Source: Actinophytocola sp. (GTDB lineage Bacteria; Actinomycetota; Actinomycetes; Mycobacteriales; Pseudonocardiaceae). From it: a DNA stretch of 46,976 nucleotides. Shown here one piece after another: positions 1-10,962 of this stretch (within the stretch, counting starts at the first letter, position 1; each line of letters begins with the position of its first letter). The DNA lies in assembly GCA_009377395.1 (NCBI GenBank), contig WHUB01000027.1, forward strand, positions 1 through 46,976, written 5' to 3'. A model generated the notes under the pieces. That model saw only the letters and a list, made by a program, of their open reading frames with translations. It was not told where the DNA came from and made no database searches. A program made the translations under genes and the position numbers.

Positions 1-702
1 GAGAACTACTGGTTCCGCAGGCACGAGGCGGCGTACCGCGCGCTGACGCCGTACTGCGCCGGTGCCCGGGTGCTCGAAGCGGGCTGCGGCGAGGGCTACG
101 GCGCCGCGCTGATCGCGGACACGGCGGCGCGAGTGCTCGCGGTGGACTACGACCCGCCGTCGACCGAGCACATCGCCCGGCAGTACCTACAGGTCGATGT
201 CGCGAGGGCCAACCTCGCGTCGCTGCCGGTGGCGAGCGGCGCGATCGACGTGGTGGCGAACTTCCAGGTCATCGAACACCTGTGGGACCAGGACGGCTTC
301 CTGGCCGAATGCTTCCGGGCGTTGCGGCCGGGCGGCAGGCTGCTGTGCACCACGCCGAACCGGCTGACCTTCACGCCGGACTCCGACACCCCGTTGAACC
401 CGTTCCACTCCCGCGAGCTCTCCCCCACCGAGCTGGCTGAGCTGCTGCGCCGCGCGGGATTCGACGTCGAACTGCTGCACGGGCTGCACCACGGCTCCCG
501 GGTGCGCGCGTTGGACGTGCGTCACGGCGGCTCGATCATCGACGCGCAGCTCGACGTCGTCATGGGACACCTGCCGGGCACCGCGCCGTGGCCGGACGAC
601 CTGCTCGCCGACATCGCCGCGATCGAGGCGGACGACTTCGACCTCCACGGCGACGACCTCGACGCCAGCCTCGATCTCGTCGCCGTCGCGGTGCGGCCAT
701 GA
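1..702 (+). CDS. Class I SAM-dependent methyltransferase, Rv3030-like (5' end outside window)
   Basis: The frame is open from base 1, so the N-terminus lies outside the window; 233 residues are visible. Motif I is VLEAGCGEGYG, followed by an acidic VDYD strand end (motif II) and an LRPGGRLLCTTPN post-motif typical of class I methyltransferases. The stop overlaps the ATG of the GH57 gene (ATGA), so the two are translationally coupled. The order methyltransferase, GH57 branching enzyme, GT4 glucan synthase matches M. tuberculosis Rv3030-Rv3031-Rv3032. That group is assigned to 6-O-methylglucose lipopolysaccharide (MGLP) synthesis, so sugar O-methylation is the likely role. This is inferred from context, because the fold alone does not define the substrate. 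Confidence 0.85.
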   Translation, partial: ENYWFRRHEAAYRALTPYCAGARVLEAGCGEGYGAALIADTAARVLAVDYDPPSTEHIARQYLQVDVARANLASLPVASGAIDVVANFQVIEHLWDQDGFLAECFRALRPGGRLLCTTPNRLTFTPDSDTPLNPFHSRELSPTELAELLRRAGFDVELLHGLHHGSRVRALDVRHGGSIIDAQLDVVMGHLPGTAPWPDDLLADIAAIEADDFDLHGDDLDASLDLVAVAVRP

Positions 703-2201
703 CCGACACCGAAGGCACGTTCTGCCTCGTGCTGCACAGCCACCTGCCCTGGCTGGCGCACCACGGGTCGTGGCCGGTCGGCGAGGAGTGGCTGTACCAG
801 GCGTGGGCGCATTCCTACCTGCCGGTGGTCGACCTGCTGCGCCGGTTCGCGGACGAGGGCAAGCGCGACGTGCTCACCCTCGGCGTCACGCCGGTGCTCG
901 CCGCGCAGCTGGACGACCCGTACACGCTGCGGGCCTGCCACGACTGGCTCGGCCACTGGCAGCTACGCGCCGAGCACGCCGCCGGGTTGTGGCGCGACCG
1001 TGGCCCGCTGCCCCGCGCGCTGGCCGCCGCCGAGCACCGGCAGGCGACGTCGGCACTGACCGACTTCGAGACGCACTGGCGGCACGGCTTCTCGCCGATA
1101 CTGCGCTCGTTGGTGGATTCCGAGGTCATCGAGCTGCTCGGCGGGCCGCTGACGCACCCGTTCCAGCCGCTGCTGGAACCGAGGGTCGCCGACCTCGAAC
1201 TGCGCGAGGGCCTTGCCGATACCGCGCTGCGCATCGGCAGCCGTCCGGAAGGGATCTGGGCGCCGGAGTGCGGCTACGCGCCGGGCATGGAGCGGCGCTA
1301 CGCGGCGGCGGGCGTGCGGCGGTTCCTGGTCGACGGCCCCGCGCTGCGCGGTGACACGTCGGCGGCTCGCCCGGTCGGCGGCTCCGACGTGATGTGCTTC
1401 GGCCGGGACCTCGACGTCACCTACCGGGTGTGGTCGCCGAAGGCGGGCTATCCGGGGCATGCCCATTACCGGGACTTCCACACCTGGGACCACGACGTCG
1501 GTATCAAGCCGTCGCGGGTGACCGGCAAGCACATCGAGCCGCACGCCAAGGCGCCGTACGATCCCGAGCTGGCCGAGCCGACGCTGCGCGCGCATGTGAA
1601 GGACTTCGTCGACACCGTGGTCCAGCGGCTGCGGTCGCTGCGCGCGGAGCACGGCAAGCAGGCGCTCGTCGTGGCGGCGTACGACACCGAGCTGTATGGG
1701 CACTGGTGGCACGAGGGGCCGGCGTGGCTGGAGGGTGTGCTGCGGGCGTTGCCGGAGGCCGGGGTGCGGGTGACCACGCTGCGCGGCGCGCTGGCGGCGG
1801 GCCACCTCGGGCCGAGCTACGACCTGCCCGCGTCATCGTGGGGGTCGGGGAAGGACTGGCGGGTGTGGGACGGCGAGCAGGTGTCCGATCTGGTCGCCGA
1901 CAACGCCGCGCTGCAAGGTGAGCTGCTCGACGTCATCGGGAAGGTGCCGACGCGGGTGCGGTCCGCTGCGCGGGACCAGCTGCTGCGGGAAGCGCTGCTC
2001 GCGCTGTCGAGCGACTGGGCGTTCATGGTCACCAAGGATTCGGCCGCCGATTACGCGCGCGGCCGCGCGCGGGAACATCACGCTCGGTTCAGCGAGCTGG
2101 CGCGGCTGCTGCGCGCCGATGATCCAGCCGCCGACGATCGGGCCGCCGCCCTGCGCGCACAGGACTACCCGTTCGGCCAGCTCGACGCCCGGCGGCTCTA
2201 G
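699..2201 (+). CDS. GH57 family 1,4-alpha-glucan branching enzyme (Rv3031-like)
   Basis: This 500-residue protein begins with the GH57 signature LVLHSHLPW (about residues 10-18). The predicted nucleophile Glu190 sits in GIWAPECGY and the acid/base Asp329 in AYDTELYGHWW. The C-terminal helical region contains SSDWAFMV, seen in GH57 branching enzymes. The family cleaves alpha-1,4-glucan and re-attaches it through alpha-1,6 bonds in the cytoplasm. Start 699 is chosen for the ATGA overlap with the methyltransferase; an in-frame extension to 588 would run deep into that gene. The family is distinct from GH13 GlgB, and its position beside the methyltransferase and GT4 gene fits MGLP rather than bulk glycogen. 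Confidence 0.93.
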   Translation: MTDTEGTFCLVLHSHLPWLAHHGSWPVGEEWLYQAWAHSYLPVVDLLRRFADEGKRDVLTLGVTPVLAAQLDDPYTLRACHDWLGHWQLRAEHAAGLWRDRGPLPRALAAAEHRQATSALTDFETHWRHGFSPILRSLVDSEVIELLGGPLTHPFQPLLEPRVADLELREGLADTALRIGSRPEGIWAPECGYAPGMERRYAAAGVRRFLVDGPALRGDTSAARPVGGSDVMCFGRDLDVTYRVWSPKAGYPGHAHYRDFHTWDHDVGIKPSRVTGKHIEPHAKAPYDPELAEPTLRAHVKDFVDTVVQRLRSLRAEHGKQALVVAAYDTELYGHWWHEGPAWLEGVLRALPEAGVRVTTLRGALAAGHLGPSYDLPASSWGSGKDWRVWDGEQVSDLVADNAALQGELLDVIGKVPTRVRSAARDQLLREALLALSSDWAFMVTKDSAADYARGRAREHHARFSELARLLRADDPAADDRAAALRAQDYPFGQLDARRL

Positions 2202-2341
2202 TCACGTCCCGCTGGCCGGGCGAGGCTCCGACGTCCAGCAGCCACCGCAGCGGCGTTCGAGTCGTCCTCGCCCGCGAGCTCGATCGCCTCGTTGATCTTC
2301 TCGGGAAGGTCCTCGGTTTCGAGTTTGTCTGGTGTCGTCAC
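2198..2341 (-). CDS. Small hypothetical protein, 47 residues, antisense between GH57 and GT4 genes
   Basis: A GTG-started frame of 47 codons lies on the opposite strand, with a well-placed AGGA seven bases upstream of the GTG. Its stop overlaps the GH57 stop tail to tail by four bases. The N-terminal half is acidic (VTTPDKLETEDLPEKINEAI) and the C-terminus basic (GRRSLARPAGRD). Third codon positions are mostly G or C, as in neighbouring real genes. I do not recognise a family. It could be a real small protein of the glucan locus or a chance frame. The divergent gap to the GT4 start (2342-2443) would hold promoters for both. Confidence 0.5.
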   Translation of the reverse strand: MTTPDKLETEDLPEKINEAIELAGEDDSNAAAVAAGRRSLARPAGRD

Positions 2342-2443
2342 GGGTCGATCCTCACAGCACCACCCGGATGCGTGTACTCGGCAGTAGCCCTACGCACGGG
2401 TCGTGCGCAGGGCCGTTGTCACCGGATGGGAGGATCGACGCCT

Positions 2444-3700
2444 ATGCGCGTGCTGATGATGTCGTGGGAATACCCACCCGTCGTGGTCGGTGGGTTGTCC
2501 CGGCACGTGCACGCGCTGGCGCGTCACCTCGCCGCCGACGGCCACGACGTCGTGGTGCTGTGTCGGCACGTCGCGGGCACCGACGGGCAGACCCACCCCA
2601 CAACCGATCGCGTCATCGAAGGCGTACGAGTGATCCGGGTGGCCGAGGACCCGATGCACGTGACGTTCGAGCGGGATCTGGTGGCGTGGACGCTGGCGAT
2701 GGGCCACGCCATGGTGCGGGCGGGCACGGAGCTGCTGCGGCAGTGGCAGCCGGACGTGGTGCACGCGCACGACTGGCTGGTCACCCACCCCGCGATCGCG
2801 CTGACCGAAGCGGCGGGCGTGCCACTGGTCGGCACGGTGCACGCCACCGAGGCGGGCAGGCATTCCGGCTGGCTGTCGCACTCGCTCAACCAGCAGATCC
2901 ATTCCGTCGAGTGGTGGCTGGCGCAGCGGGCCGACGAGCTGATCACCTGCTCGGTGGCGATGCGGACCGAGGTGACGCAGCTGTTCGACGTCGACGCAGC
3001 CGCGATCCACGTGATCCACAACGGTATCGAGGAACGCGGCTGGCGGGTCAGCGACGCCGAGATCGCGCGGGCGCGGGAACGTCACGGCGCCGACGCGCCG
3101 CTGCTGCTGTACTTCGGCAGGCTGGAGTACGAGAAGGGCGTGCAGGACCTGCTCGCGGCAATGCCGCGGATTCGCCGGGAGAACCCGGGGACGCGGCTCG
3201 TGGTGGCAGGCAAGGGCAGGCACCTCGACCCGCTGATCGAGCAGTCGCGCAAGCTGCGGATCCGGCGTGCGGTGGACTTCACCGGACACCTGTCGGACCG
3301 GGACCTGCGTGCGGTGCTGGCTGCGGCCGATGCGGTGGTGCTGCCCAGCCGCTACGAGCCGTTTGGCATCGTCGCGCTCGAGGCGGCGGCCGCACAGGCG
3401 CCGCTGGTCGCGTCGACCGCGGGCGGGCTCGGCGAGGTGGTGCTCGACGGCGAGACCGGCCTGGCGTTCGCGCCAGGCGACGTCGACGCGCTGGCGACCG
3501 CCGTGCGGGACGTGCTCGATGACCGGCACGCCGCCGCACAGCGCGCTGAGGCCGCACACGCCCGGCTGGCGGGCTCGTTCAACTGGACTACCATCGCGGC
3601 CGACACCGCCGAGGTCTACCGCCGCGCGATGGCATCGGGCCCGCGTTCGTTTCCTCGGCCCAAGATCCCCACCGGCAACGTCTTCGACGTCGACGCGTGA
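2444..3700 (+). CDS. GT4 alpha-1,4-glucan synthase-like glycosyltransferase (Rv3032-like)
   Basis: This is a 418-residue GT-B fold enzyme. The N-terminal domain has MSWEYPPVVVGGLSRHV, the glycogen-synthase-type loop that binds the nucleotide sugar and acceptor. The C-terminal domain has YFGRLEYEKGVQDLL and the EX7E motif YEPFGIVALEA (Glu305 and Glu313). ATG 2444 is preceded by GGGAGG about ten bases upstream, which decides the start over an in-frame upstream extension. Length and neighbourhood match M. tuberculosis Rv3032, which elongates the alpha-1,4-glucan backbone of MGLP and contributes to glycogen. Donor choice (UDP- or ADP-glucose) cannot be read from the sequence. Confidence 0.9.
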   Translation: MRVLMMSWEYPPVVVGGLSRHVHALARHLAADGHDVVVLCRHVAGTDGQTHPTTDRVIEGVRVIRVAEDPMHVTFERDLVAWTLAMGHAMVRAGTELLRQWQPDVVHAHDWLVTHPAIALTEAAGVPLVGTVHATEAGRHSGWLSHSLNQQIHSVEWWLAQRADELITCSVAMRTEVTQLFDVDAAAIHVIHNGIEERGWRVSDAEIARARERHGADAPLLLYFGRLEYEKGVQDLLAAMPRIRRENPGTRLVVAGKGRHLDPLIEQSRKLRIRRAVDFTGHLSDRDLRAVLAAADAVVLPSRYEPFGIVALEAAAAQAPLVASTAGGLGEVVLDGETGLAFAPGDVDALATAVRDVLDDRHAAAQRAEAAHARLAGSFNWTTIAADTAEVYRRAMASGPRSFPRPKIPTGNVFDVDA

Positions 3701-3720
3701 GGCGCGCCGACGAGGACAGT

Positions 3721-3818
3721 GGAGTCTGGCGAGGATCACCAGAGTCAGGCGAAACTCGTCGCCCTTGGTCCACGGCTGGTCATCGCCGCAATGGAGTCTG
3801 GCGGTGCTCGCCAGACTC
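3721..3818. terminator. Inverted repeats between convergent genes (possible bidirectional terminator)
   Basis: A perfect 10-bp inverted repeat, GAGTCTGGCG with a five-base loop and CGCCAGACTC, lies at 3794-3818. The left arm sequence recurs at 3722-3731, followed by an imperfect partner (TCACCAGAGTC). The element sits between the GT4 gene and the convergent P-loop gene. No U-tract follows, so it could be a rho-assisted stop or just a repeated palindrome. Confidence 0.45.
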
Positions 3819-3836
3819 GTGTCCTGCGCCACCACC

Positions 3837-4430
3837 TCACCCCGGCAGCAGCACAAACCGCGTACCCCGCCGGGGCCTTCGCAACAGCCGGGCGGCATGC
3901 CAGCCGGGCAGCCCGCCCGAGTCTCTGAGTGTGCGCTCGACCGAGCGCGCGTCGCGCACGTGGCGCGCGAACGACCGCGGCGGGCTCACCCGCCCCCGCT
4001 CGACCTGCCCCCGGTACGCCACATCGGGGTCGACGCTGATCCAGAGCAACCGCCTCGTCCTGCGGGCGAGCATTCCGATCACGACCAGCAGCAGCCGGGT
4101 GCGCCACCGCGTCGCGGGCAGGTGCGCGACCACCGGCGCCGAGGAGCGCAGCGCCGCCACGAAGATCCGCCACCGGTGCACCAGATGCACCAGCGGCCGG
4201 TACCACCGATACGGCACCCACCCCGGCGCCAGCTCGGCCAGCCGGTCGCCAACCTGTTCCGAGTCGACGATGACCGCGTCCGCACGGTTGTCCGCCTCGT
4301 GCAGCAGGGTGCTCTTGCCCGCGCCGGGGATGCCCGCGACAACGACCAGGTCGTCTGGCGCGAGCACCAGACGCGTCACGCCAGACGGCGCATCGGTTCC
4401 GAGTGCGGCCATACCGGCAAGAACGTACAC
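3837..4430 (-). CDS. P-loop NTPase / AAA-type ATP-binding protein
   Basis: A 197-residue protein with Walker A GIPGAGKST at residues 33-41, followed by LLHEADN and a candidate acidic strand VIVDSEQVGDRL. The overall layout, with an early P-loop followed by an arginine-rich C-terminal half, resembles small zeta-toxin-like or nucleotide-kinase-like P-loop proteins, but I see no family-defining catalytic motif. The start is uncertain: GTG 4430 has a distant AGGAA, while ATG 4412 (MAALGTDAPSG) lacks a clear ribosome site. It converges with the GT4 gene and lies downstream of the aceAB terminator, so it is probably expressed from its own promoter. Substrate unknown. Confidence 0.7.
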   Translation of the reverse strand: MYVLAGMAALGTDAPSGVTRLVLAPDDLVVVAGIPGAGKSTLLHEADNRADAVIVDSEQVGDRLAELAPGWVPYRWYRPLVHLVHRWRIFVAALRSSAPVVAHLPATRWRTRLLLVVIGMLARRTRRLLWISVDPDVAYRGQVERGRVSPPRSFARHVRDARSVERTLRDSGGLPGWHAARLLRRPRRGTRFVLLPG

Positions 4431-4460
4431 CTGTCACCGCCTGTTCCTGTAACCAGAAAA

Positions 4461-4511
4461 TCCCTCCCCCTCGCGCCGGTGGCGGGTGTACACCGACGCG
4501 AGCGGGAGGGA
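4461..4511 (-). terminator. Rho-independent terminator of aceA-aceB
   Basis: The arms TCCCTCCC (4461-4468) and GGGAGGGA (4504-4511) pair perfectly. They continue after a one-base mismatch into CTCGCG/CGCGAG (4470-4475 with 4497-4502), enclosing a short loop. On the minus strand the hairpin is followed directly by TTTT (complement of 4457-4460). A second small palindrome, CTGACGGCCGCCGTCAG (4515-4531), covers the aceB stop codon. Confidence 0.8.
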
Positions 4512-4527
4512 AGTCTGACGGCCGCCG

Positions 4528-6132
<1,605 letters not shown>

Positions 6133-6220
6133 GTCGTCCCTCCTATATGGACGCTGGAGTTGAGCGGGTGGCGCGGGCGGCGGGAGGCCGCCCGCACCAC
6201 TCACCGCACGGGAGTGGAGA

Positions 6221-7507
<1,287 letters not shown>

Positions 7508-7772
7508 CCGATCTCCAGTGATCTTGTTCAGCGAGCCTGGTGCGATGTGCGGACGCGGACCAAGCTCCATGTTTGCAAAGTTTGCTATCCCGCATCCGCT
7601 TGCCATGACCATTGCATAAGCAGCAAAAATCGCGCTACCGAGCAAACTTGCGAATTTGTGCGAACGAGCACTAGCATTTTGCAAAGCCTGCGAAGGCCCC
7701 GTTAACCTTCGTGATCAAACGACCGTCGACCACCGGCTGAACCTGAAGAAACTCCGGGTAGAGAGGCCCCTC
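7508..7772. promoter_or_regulatory. aceA/ramB divergent control region with RamB-like boxes
   Basis: This 265-bp gap is visibly more AT-rich than its surroundings. It carries repeated boxes: TTTGCAAAGTTTGC at 7572-7585, AGCAAACTTGCGAATTTGTG followed by CGAA at 7641-7664, and TTTTGCAAAGCCTGCGAA at 7677-7694. These resemble the AAAGTTTGCAAA-type sites recognised by RamB of Corynebacterium and Mycobacterium. Two clusters flank the middle of the gap, so both promoters could be covered. A ribosome site GAGAGG precedes the ramB ATG at 7773. Confidence 0.75.
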
Positions 7773-9203
7773 ATGGAGAAAACCTTCGCCGGCGCGAAGC
7801 TGCGGCATCTGCGCGAGAGCCGTCAGATGAGCCAGGCCGACCTCGCCAGAGTGTTGGAGATCTCACCGAGCTACCTGAACCAGATCGAGCACAACGCGAG
7901 ACCGATCACGGTGCCGGTGCTGTTGCGCATCACGCAAGCGTTCGGGGTGGACGCCGAGTTCTTCGCCAGCAACGACACCGCCCGGCTCGTCGCCGACGTC
8001 CGCGAGGCGCTGCTCGACGAGTCTGTCGACGCCGACGTCAGCAGCGGCGAGCTGAACGACCTCGCGACGAACCTGCCGAACGTGGCGGCCGCCCTGATCA
8101 AGCTGCACCGCCGCTACCGGGACTCGGTGGAGAACACCGCCGCGCTGGTCACCGAGGACGGCCGGGGCACCCACGGCAGCATGGCGGCGGCGCCGCTGCC
8201 GCACGAGGAGGTCCGTGACTTCTTCTACGAGCGTGAGAACTACGTCGCCGAGCTGGACGAGCGCGCCGAGCGGATGTCGCTCGACATGAACCTGCGCCGG
8301 GGCGACCTGCGCAACGCGCTGCGGAGCAAGCTCGCCGACGTCTACGGCGTCATCGCCACCACCGAGGGGATCGACGAGTCGACCGGCGAGCAGCACCGCT
8401 ACGAGCCGGACGCCAAGGTGCTGCGGATGGCGCCGAGCCTGCGGGTCGGGCAGCAGGCGTTCCGGATGGCATCGCAGATCGCGCTGCTGGAGTACTCCGA
8501 GCTGATCAACGAGCTGGCCGACTCGTGGGCGTTCTCCGGCCCCGCTGCGCGGTCGCTGGCGCGGGTCGGGCTGGCCAACTACTTCGCGGGCGCGCTGATC
8601 CTGCCGTACACCGCGTTCCACACCACCGCCGAGCGCTACCGGTATGACATCGAGCGGCTGTGCGACCACTTCGGCGTCGGCTTCGAGACGGTGTGCCACC
8701 GGCTGTCGACGTTGCAGCGGCCGAAACAGCGCGGCGTGCCGTTCTCGTTCGTGCGGGTCGACCGGGCCGGCAACATGTCCAAGCGGCAGTCGGCAGCGGG
8801 CTTCCACTTCTCGCGCGTCGGCGGCTCCTGCCCGCTGTGGAACATCTACGAGGCGTTCGCGTCACCGGGCAAGATCCTCACCCAGATCGCCGAGATGCCG
8901 GACGGGAAGAAGTACTTCTGGGTGGCGCGCACCGTCTCGCGCAACATCGGCGGCTACGGCAAGCCCGGCAAGATCTTCACGGTCGGACTCGGCTGCGAGC
9001 TGCGGCACGCCCGCAGGCTGGTGTACTCGACCGGGCTCGACCTTGACGACAGCTCGGCCGCCACCCCGATCGGCATGGGCTGCAAAGTCTGCGAACGGCA
9101 GGCGTGCCCGCAGCGGGCGTTCCCCACCATCGGCAAACACCTCACCGTCGACGAGAACACCTCGACGTTCGTGCCCTATCCCGCGGTGCCGAAGGACGAC
9201 TGA
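7773..9203 (+). CDS. ramB: RamB/ScfR family regulator of acetate metabolism
   Basis: A 476-residue protein with an N-terminal XRE helix-turn-helix (about residues 7-61, MSQADLARVLEISPSYLNQI). A central ImmA/IrrE-like region (about 180-310) follows, then a C-terminal short-chain fatty acyl regulator domain containing the cysteine cluster GCKVCERQACPQ (Cys437, 440 and 445). This matches the architecture of RamB (Rv0465c), which represses isocitrate lyase and its own gene. ATG 7773 with GAGAGG upstream is chosen; an in-frame extension to 7656 lies inside the operator region. It converges with the OctT-like gene, five bases separating the two stops. Confidence 0.92.
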   Translation: MEKTFAGAKLRHLRESRQMSQADLARVLEISPSYLNQIEHNARPITVPVLLRITQAFGVDAEFFASNDTARLVADVREALLDESVDADVSSGELNDLATNLPNVAAALIKLHRRYRDSVENTAALVTEDGRGTHGSMAAAPLPHEEVRDFFYERENYVAELDERAERMSLDMNLRRGDLRNALRSKLADVYGVIATTEGIDESTGEQHRYEPDAKVLRMAPSLRVGQQAFRMASQIALLEYSELINELADSWAFSGPAARSLARVGLANYFAGALILPYTAFHTTAERYRYDIERLCDHFGVGFETVCHRLSTLQRPKQRGVPFSFVRVDRAGNMSKRQSAAGFHFSRVGGSCPLWNIYEAFASPGKILTQIAEMPDGKKYFWVARTVSRNIGGYGKPGKIFTVGLGCELRHARRLVYSTGLDLDDSSAATPIGMGCKVCERQACPQRAFPTIGKHLTVDENTSTFVPYPAVPKDD

Positions 9204-9208
9204 GTAGC

Positions 9209-9955
9209 TCAGTGCTCGTCGAGGGTCTGGCGGAGTGCGGCGTTGGCCTTGCGGGCCATGTCGGCGACGGCCTCCCGGCGCGCCCGGTCGGCCTCGTACG
9301 CGGCCTGCCGGTCCCGCACGACCTCGGCCGGGATGCCCGCCGCGATGGCGTAGTCGGGAACGTCGCCCTTGACCACGGCATGCGCGCCGAGCACACAGCC
9401 GCGCCCGACCCGGGTGCCCTTGGTGACGGTGACCTTGGTGCAGATCCAGGTGTCCGGGCCGATGCGCACCGGCGCCTTGGCGATGCCCTGATCCTTGATC
9501 GGCAGGTTGATGTCGGTGGTGATGTGGTCGAAGTCGCAGATGTAGACCCAGTCGGCCACCAGCGTCGCCGAGCCGAGCTCGATGTCGAGGTAGCAGTTGA
9601 TGACGTTCTGCCGCCCGAACACCGCCTTGTCGCCGATCCGCAGCGAGCCCTCGTGACACCGGATGGCGTTGCCGTCACCGACGTGCACCCAGCGGCCGAT
9701 CTCCAGCCGCCCGTACCCGGCGCGGGCGTGCAGCTCGACGTCCTTGCCGAGGAACACCATGCCGCGCAGGATCACGTGCGGGTTGGCGATGCGGAACTTC
9801 AGCAGCCGCCAGTACCGCATCAGGTACCAGGGCGTGTAGGCGCGGTTGCGCAGCACCCAGCGCAGCGAGTCCCTGGTCAGGAACTTCGCCTGGCGCGGGT
9901 CGTCGCGGTTGCGCCGCCACGCCCGCACCCGGGCCGCGACCGGCGATCCCCACAT
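9209..9955 (-). CDS. Left-handed beta-helix acyltransferase, OctT (Rv3034c)-like
   Basis: A 248-residue hexapeptide-repeat protein. A helical N-terminal part (LRNRAYTPWYLMRYWRLLKF) is followed by repeated I/V-G-x coil turns from about residue 75 to 205. A VYICDFDHITTDI segment, with the His of the acetyltransferase type, lies inside the repeats. Sequence style and neighbourhood fit M. tuberculosis Rv3034c, the MGLP octanoyltransferase OctT, which acylates an early glucosylglycerate intermediate. The start is uncertain: 9955 (MWGSPVA), GTG 9964 and ATG 9994 are all possible, none with a strong ribosome site. A general sugar O-acetyltransferase is the alternative. Confidence 0.78.
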   Translation of the reverse strand: MWGSPVAARVRAWRRNRDDPRQAKFLTRDSLRWVLRNRAYTPWYLMRYWRLLKFRIANPHVILRGMVFLGKDVELHARAGYGRLEIGRWVHVGDGNAIRCHEGSLRIGDKAVFGRQNVINCYLDIELGSATLVADWVYICDFDHITTDINLPIKDQGIAKAPVRIGPDTWICTKVTVTKGTRVGRGCVLGAHAVVKGDVPDYAIAAGIPAEVVRDRQAAYEADRARREAVADMARKANAALRQTLDEH

Positions 9956-10009
9956 CGATGTCACGGCAGTGACGGTAACCCAGGTGGTCAGCATGGCAGG
10001 ATCGCGGTC

Positions 10010-10960
10010 ATGGCCCGGCTGATCATCGACACCGACCCCGGCGTTGACGATGCCATCGCGATCGCCATCGCCGCGCTCAGTCCCGGCAGCGACCTGCTCG
10101 GCGTGACCACGGTGTTCGGCAATGTCGGCCTGGCGAAGACCACCCGCAACGCGTTGCGGCTGCTGGAGTTGTGCGGGCGTGCCGACGTCCCGGTCGCGGC
10201 CGGCGCGGACCGGCCGCTGGTGCACCCGCACGCGCGCCGCGACAGCTCCGCGCACGGCGACGACGGCCTGTCCGGGCACGCCGAGGTGCTGCCGGAGCCG
10301 GCCCGGGACGTCGTCGCCGGAGGCGCGGTGGCATTGCTGGCGTCGTTGCTGGAGCGCGCCGACCAGCCGGTGACGATCGCGCCGATCGGCCCGCTGACCA
10401 ACATCGCGCTGCTGCTCGCGGCGTACCCGCACCTCAAGCCGAAGATCGAACGCCTGGTGGTCATGGGCGGCGCGATCGAGGGCGGCAACGTCTCCGCCCG
10501 CGCCGAGTTCAACATCTGGAGCGATCCGGAGGCCGCGCGCCGGGTACTGGTCGCGGACGACGTGCCGTGTGTGCTGGTGCCATTGGATCTGACGCACCGC
10601 TGCGCCGTCGACCGGGCGTGGCTGGAGGACCTGGCGGGGTGCGGGCGCATCGGCGAGGCGTTGCACGCGCTCACCCCGGAGTACGTCCGGCACTACACCG
10701 CCGCGCTCGGCGTGCCGGGCATGGTGGTGCACGACGCGGTCGCCATCGTCGAGGCCATCACGCCGGGCACGCTGACGACGGAGTCAATGCCGCTGGACAT
10801 CGAGTGCTCGTTCGGGCCGTCCCGAGGGGCGGTGATCGCCGATCGCCGCAGGCTCGCGCGGGCTGGCGACGGCGCGAGCGGGCCGGCCGACGTCGCCGTC
10901 GACACCGACATCGACCAGCTGCGGGCGCTGCTGCTCGACGGCCTCAGGGAAAGGAAGTGA
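10010..10960 (+). CDS. Inosine-uridine-preferring nucleoside hydrolase
   Basis: A 316-residue protein starting with the calcium-binding signature DTDPGVDDA (residues 7-15). Further family stretches are PIGPLTNIALLL, MGGAIEGGNV and AEFNIWSDPEAA. It hydrolyses the N-glycosidic bond of ribonucleosides for salvage; base specificity cannot be read. ATG 10010 has AGGA nine bases upstream. It is divergent from the OctT-like gene and two bases ahead of the SixA-like phosphatase, whose ribosome site AAGGAAG lies inside this gene's 3' end. The two are probably co-transcribed. Confidence 0.93.
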   Translation: MARLIIDTDPGVDDAIAIAIAALSPGSDLLGVTTVFGNVGLAKTTRNALRLLELCGRADVPVAAGADRPLVHPHARRDSSAHGDDGLSGHAEVLPEPARDVVAGGAVALLASLLERADQPVTIAPIGPLTNIALLLAAYPHLKPKIERLVVMGGAIEGGNVSARAEFNIWSDPEAARRVLVADDVPCVLVPLDLTHRCAVDRAWLEDLAGCGRIGEALHALTPEYVRHYTAALGVPGMVVHDAVAIVEAITPGTLTTESMPLDIECSFGPSRGAVIADRRRLARAGDGASGPADVAVDTDIDQLRALLLDGLRERK

Positions 10961-10962
10961 GC

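Noticed and set aside
9994..9994. ATG 9994 as the start of the OctT-like gene
   Set aside because: No ribosome site, and it would leave almost no promoter space against the divergent nucleoside hydrolase gene; kept only as an alternative.
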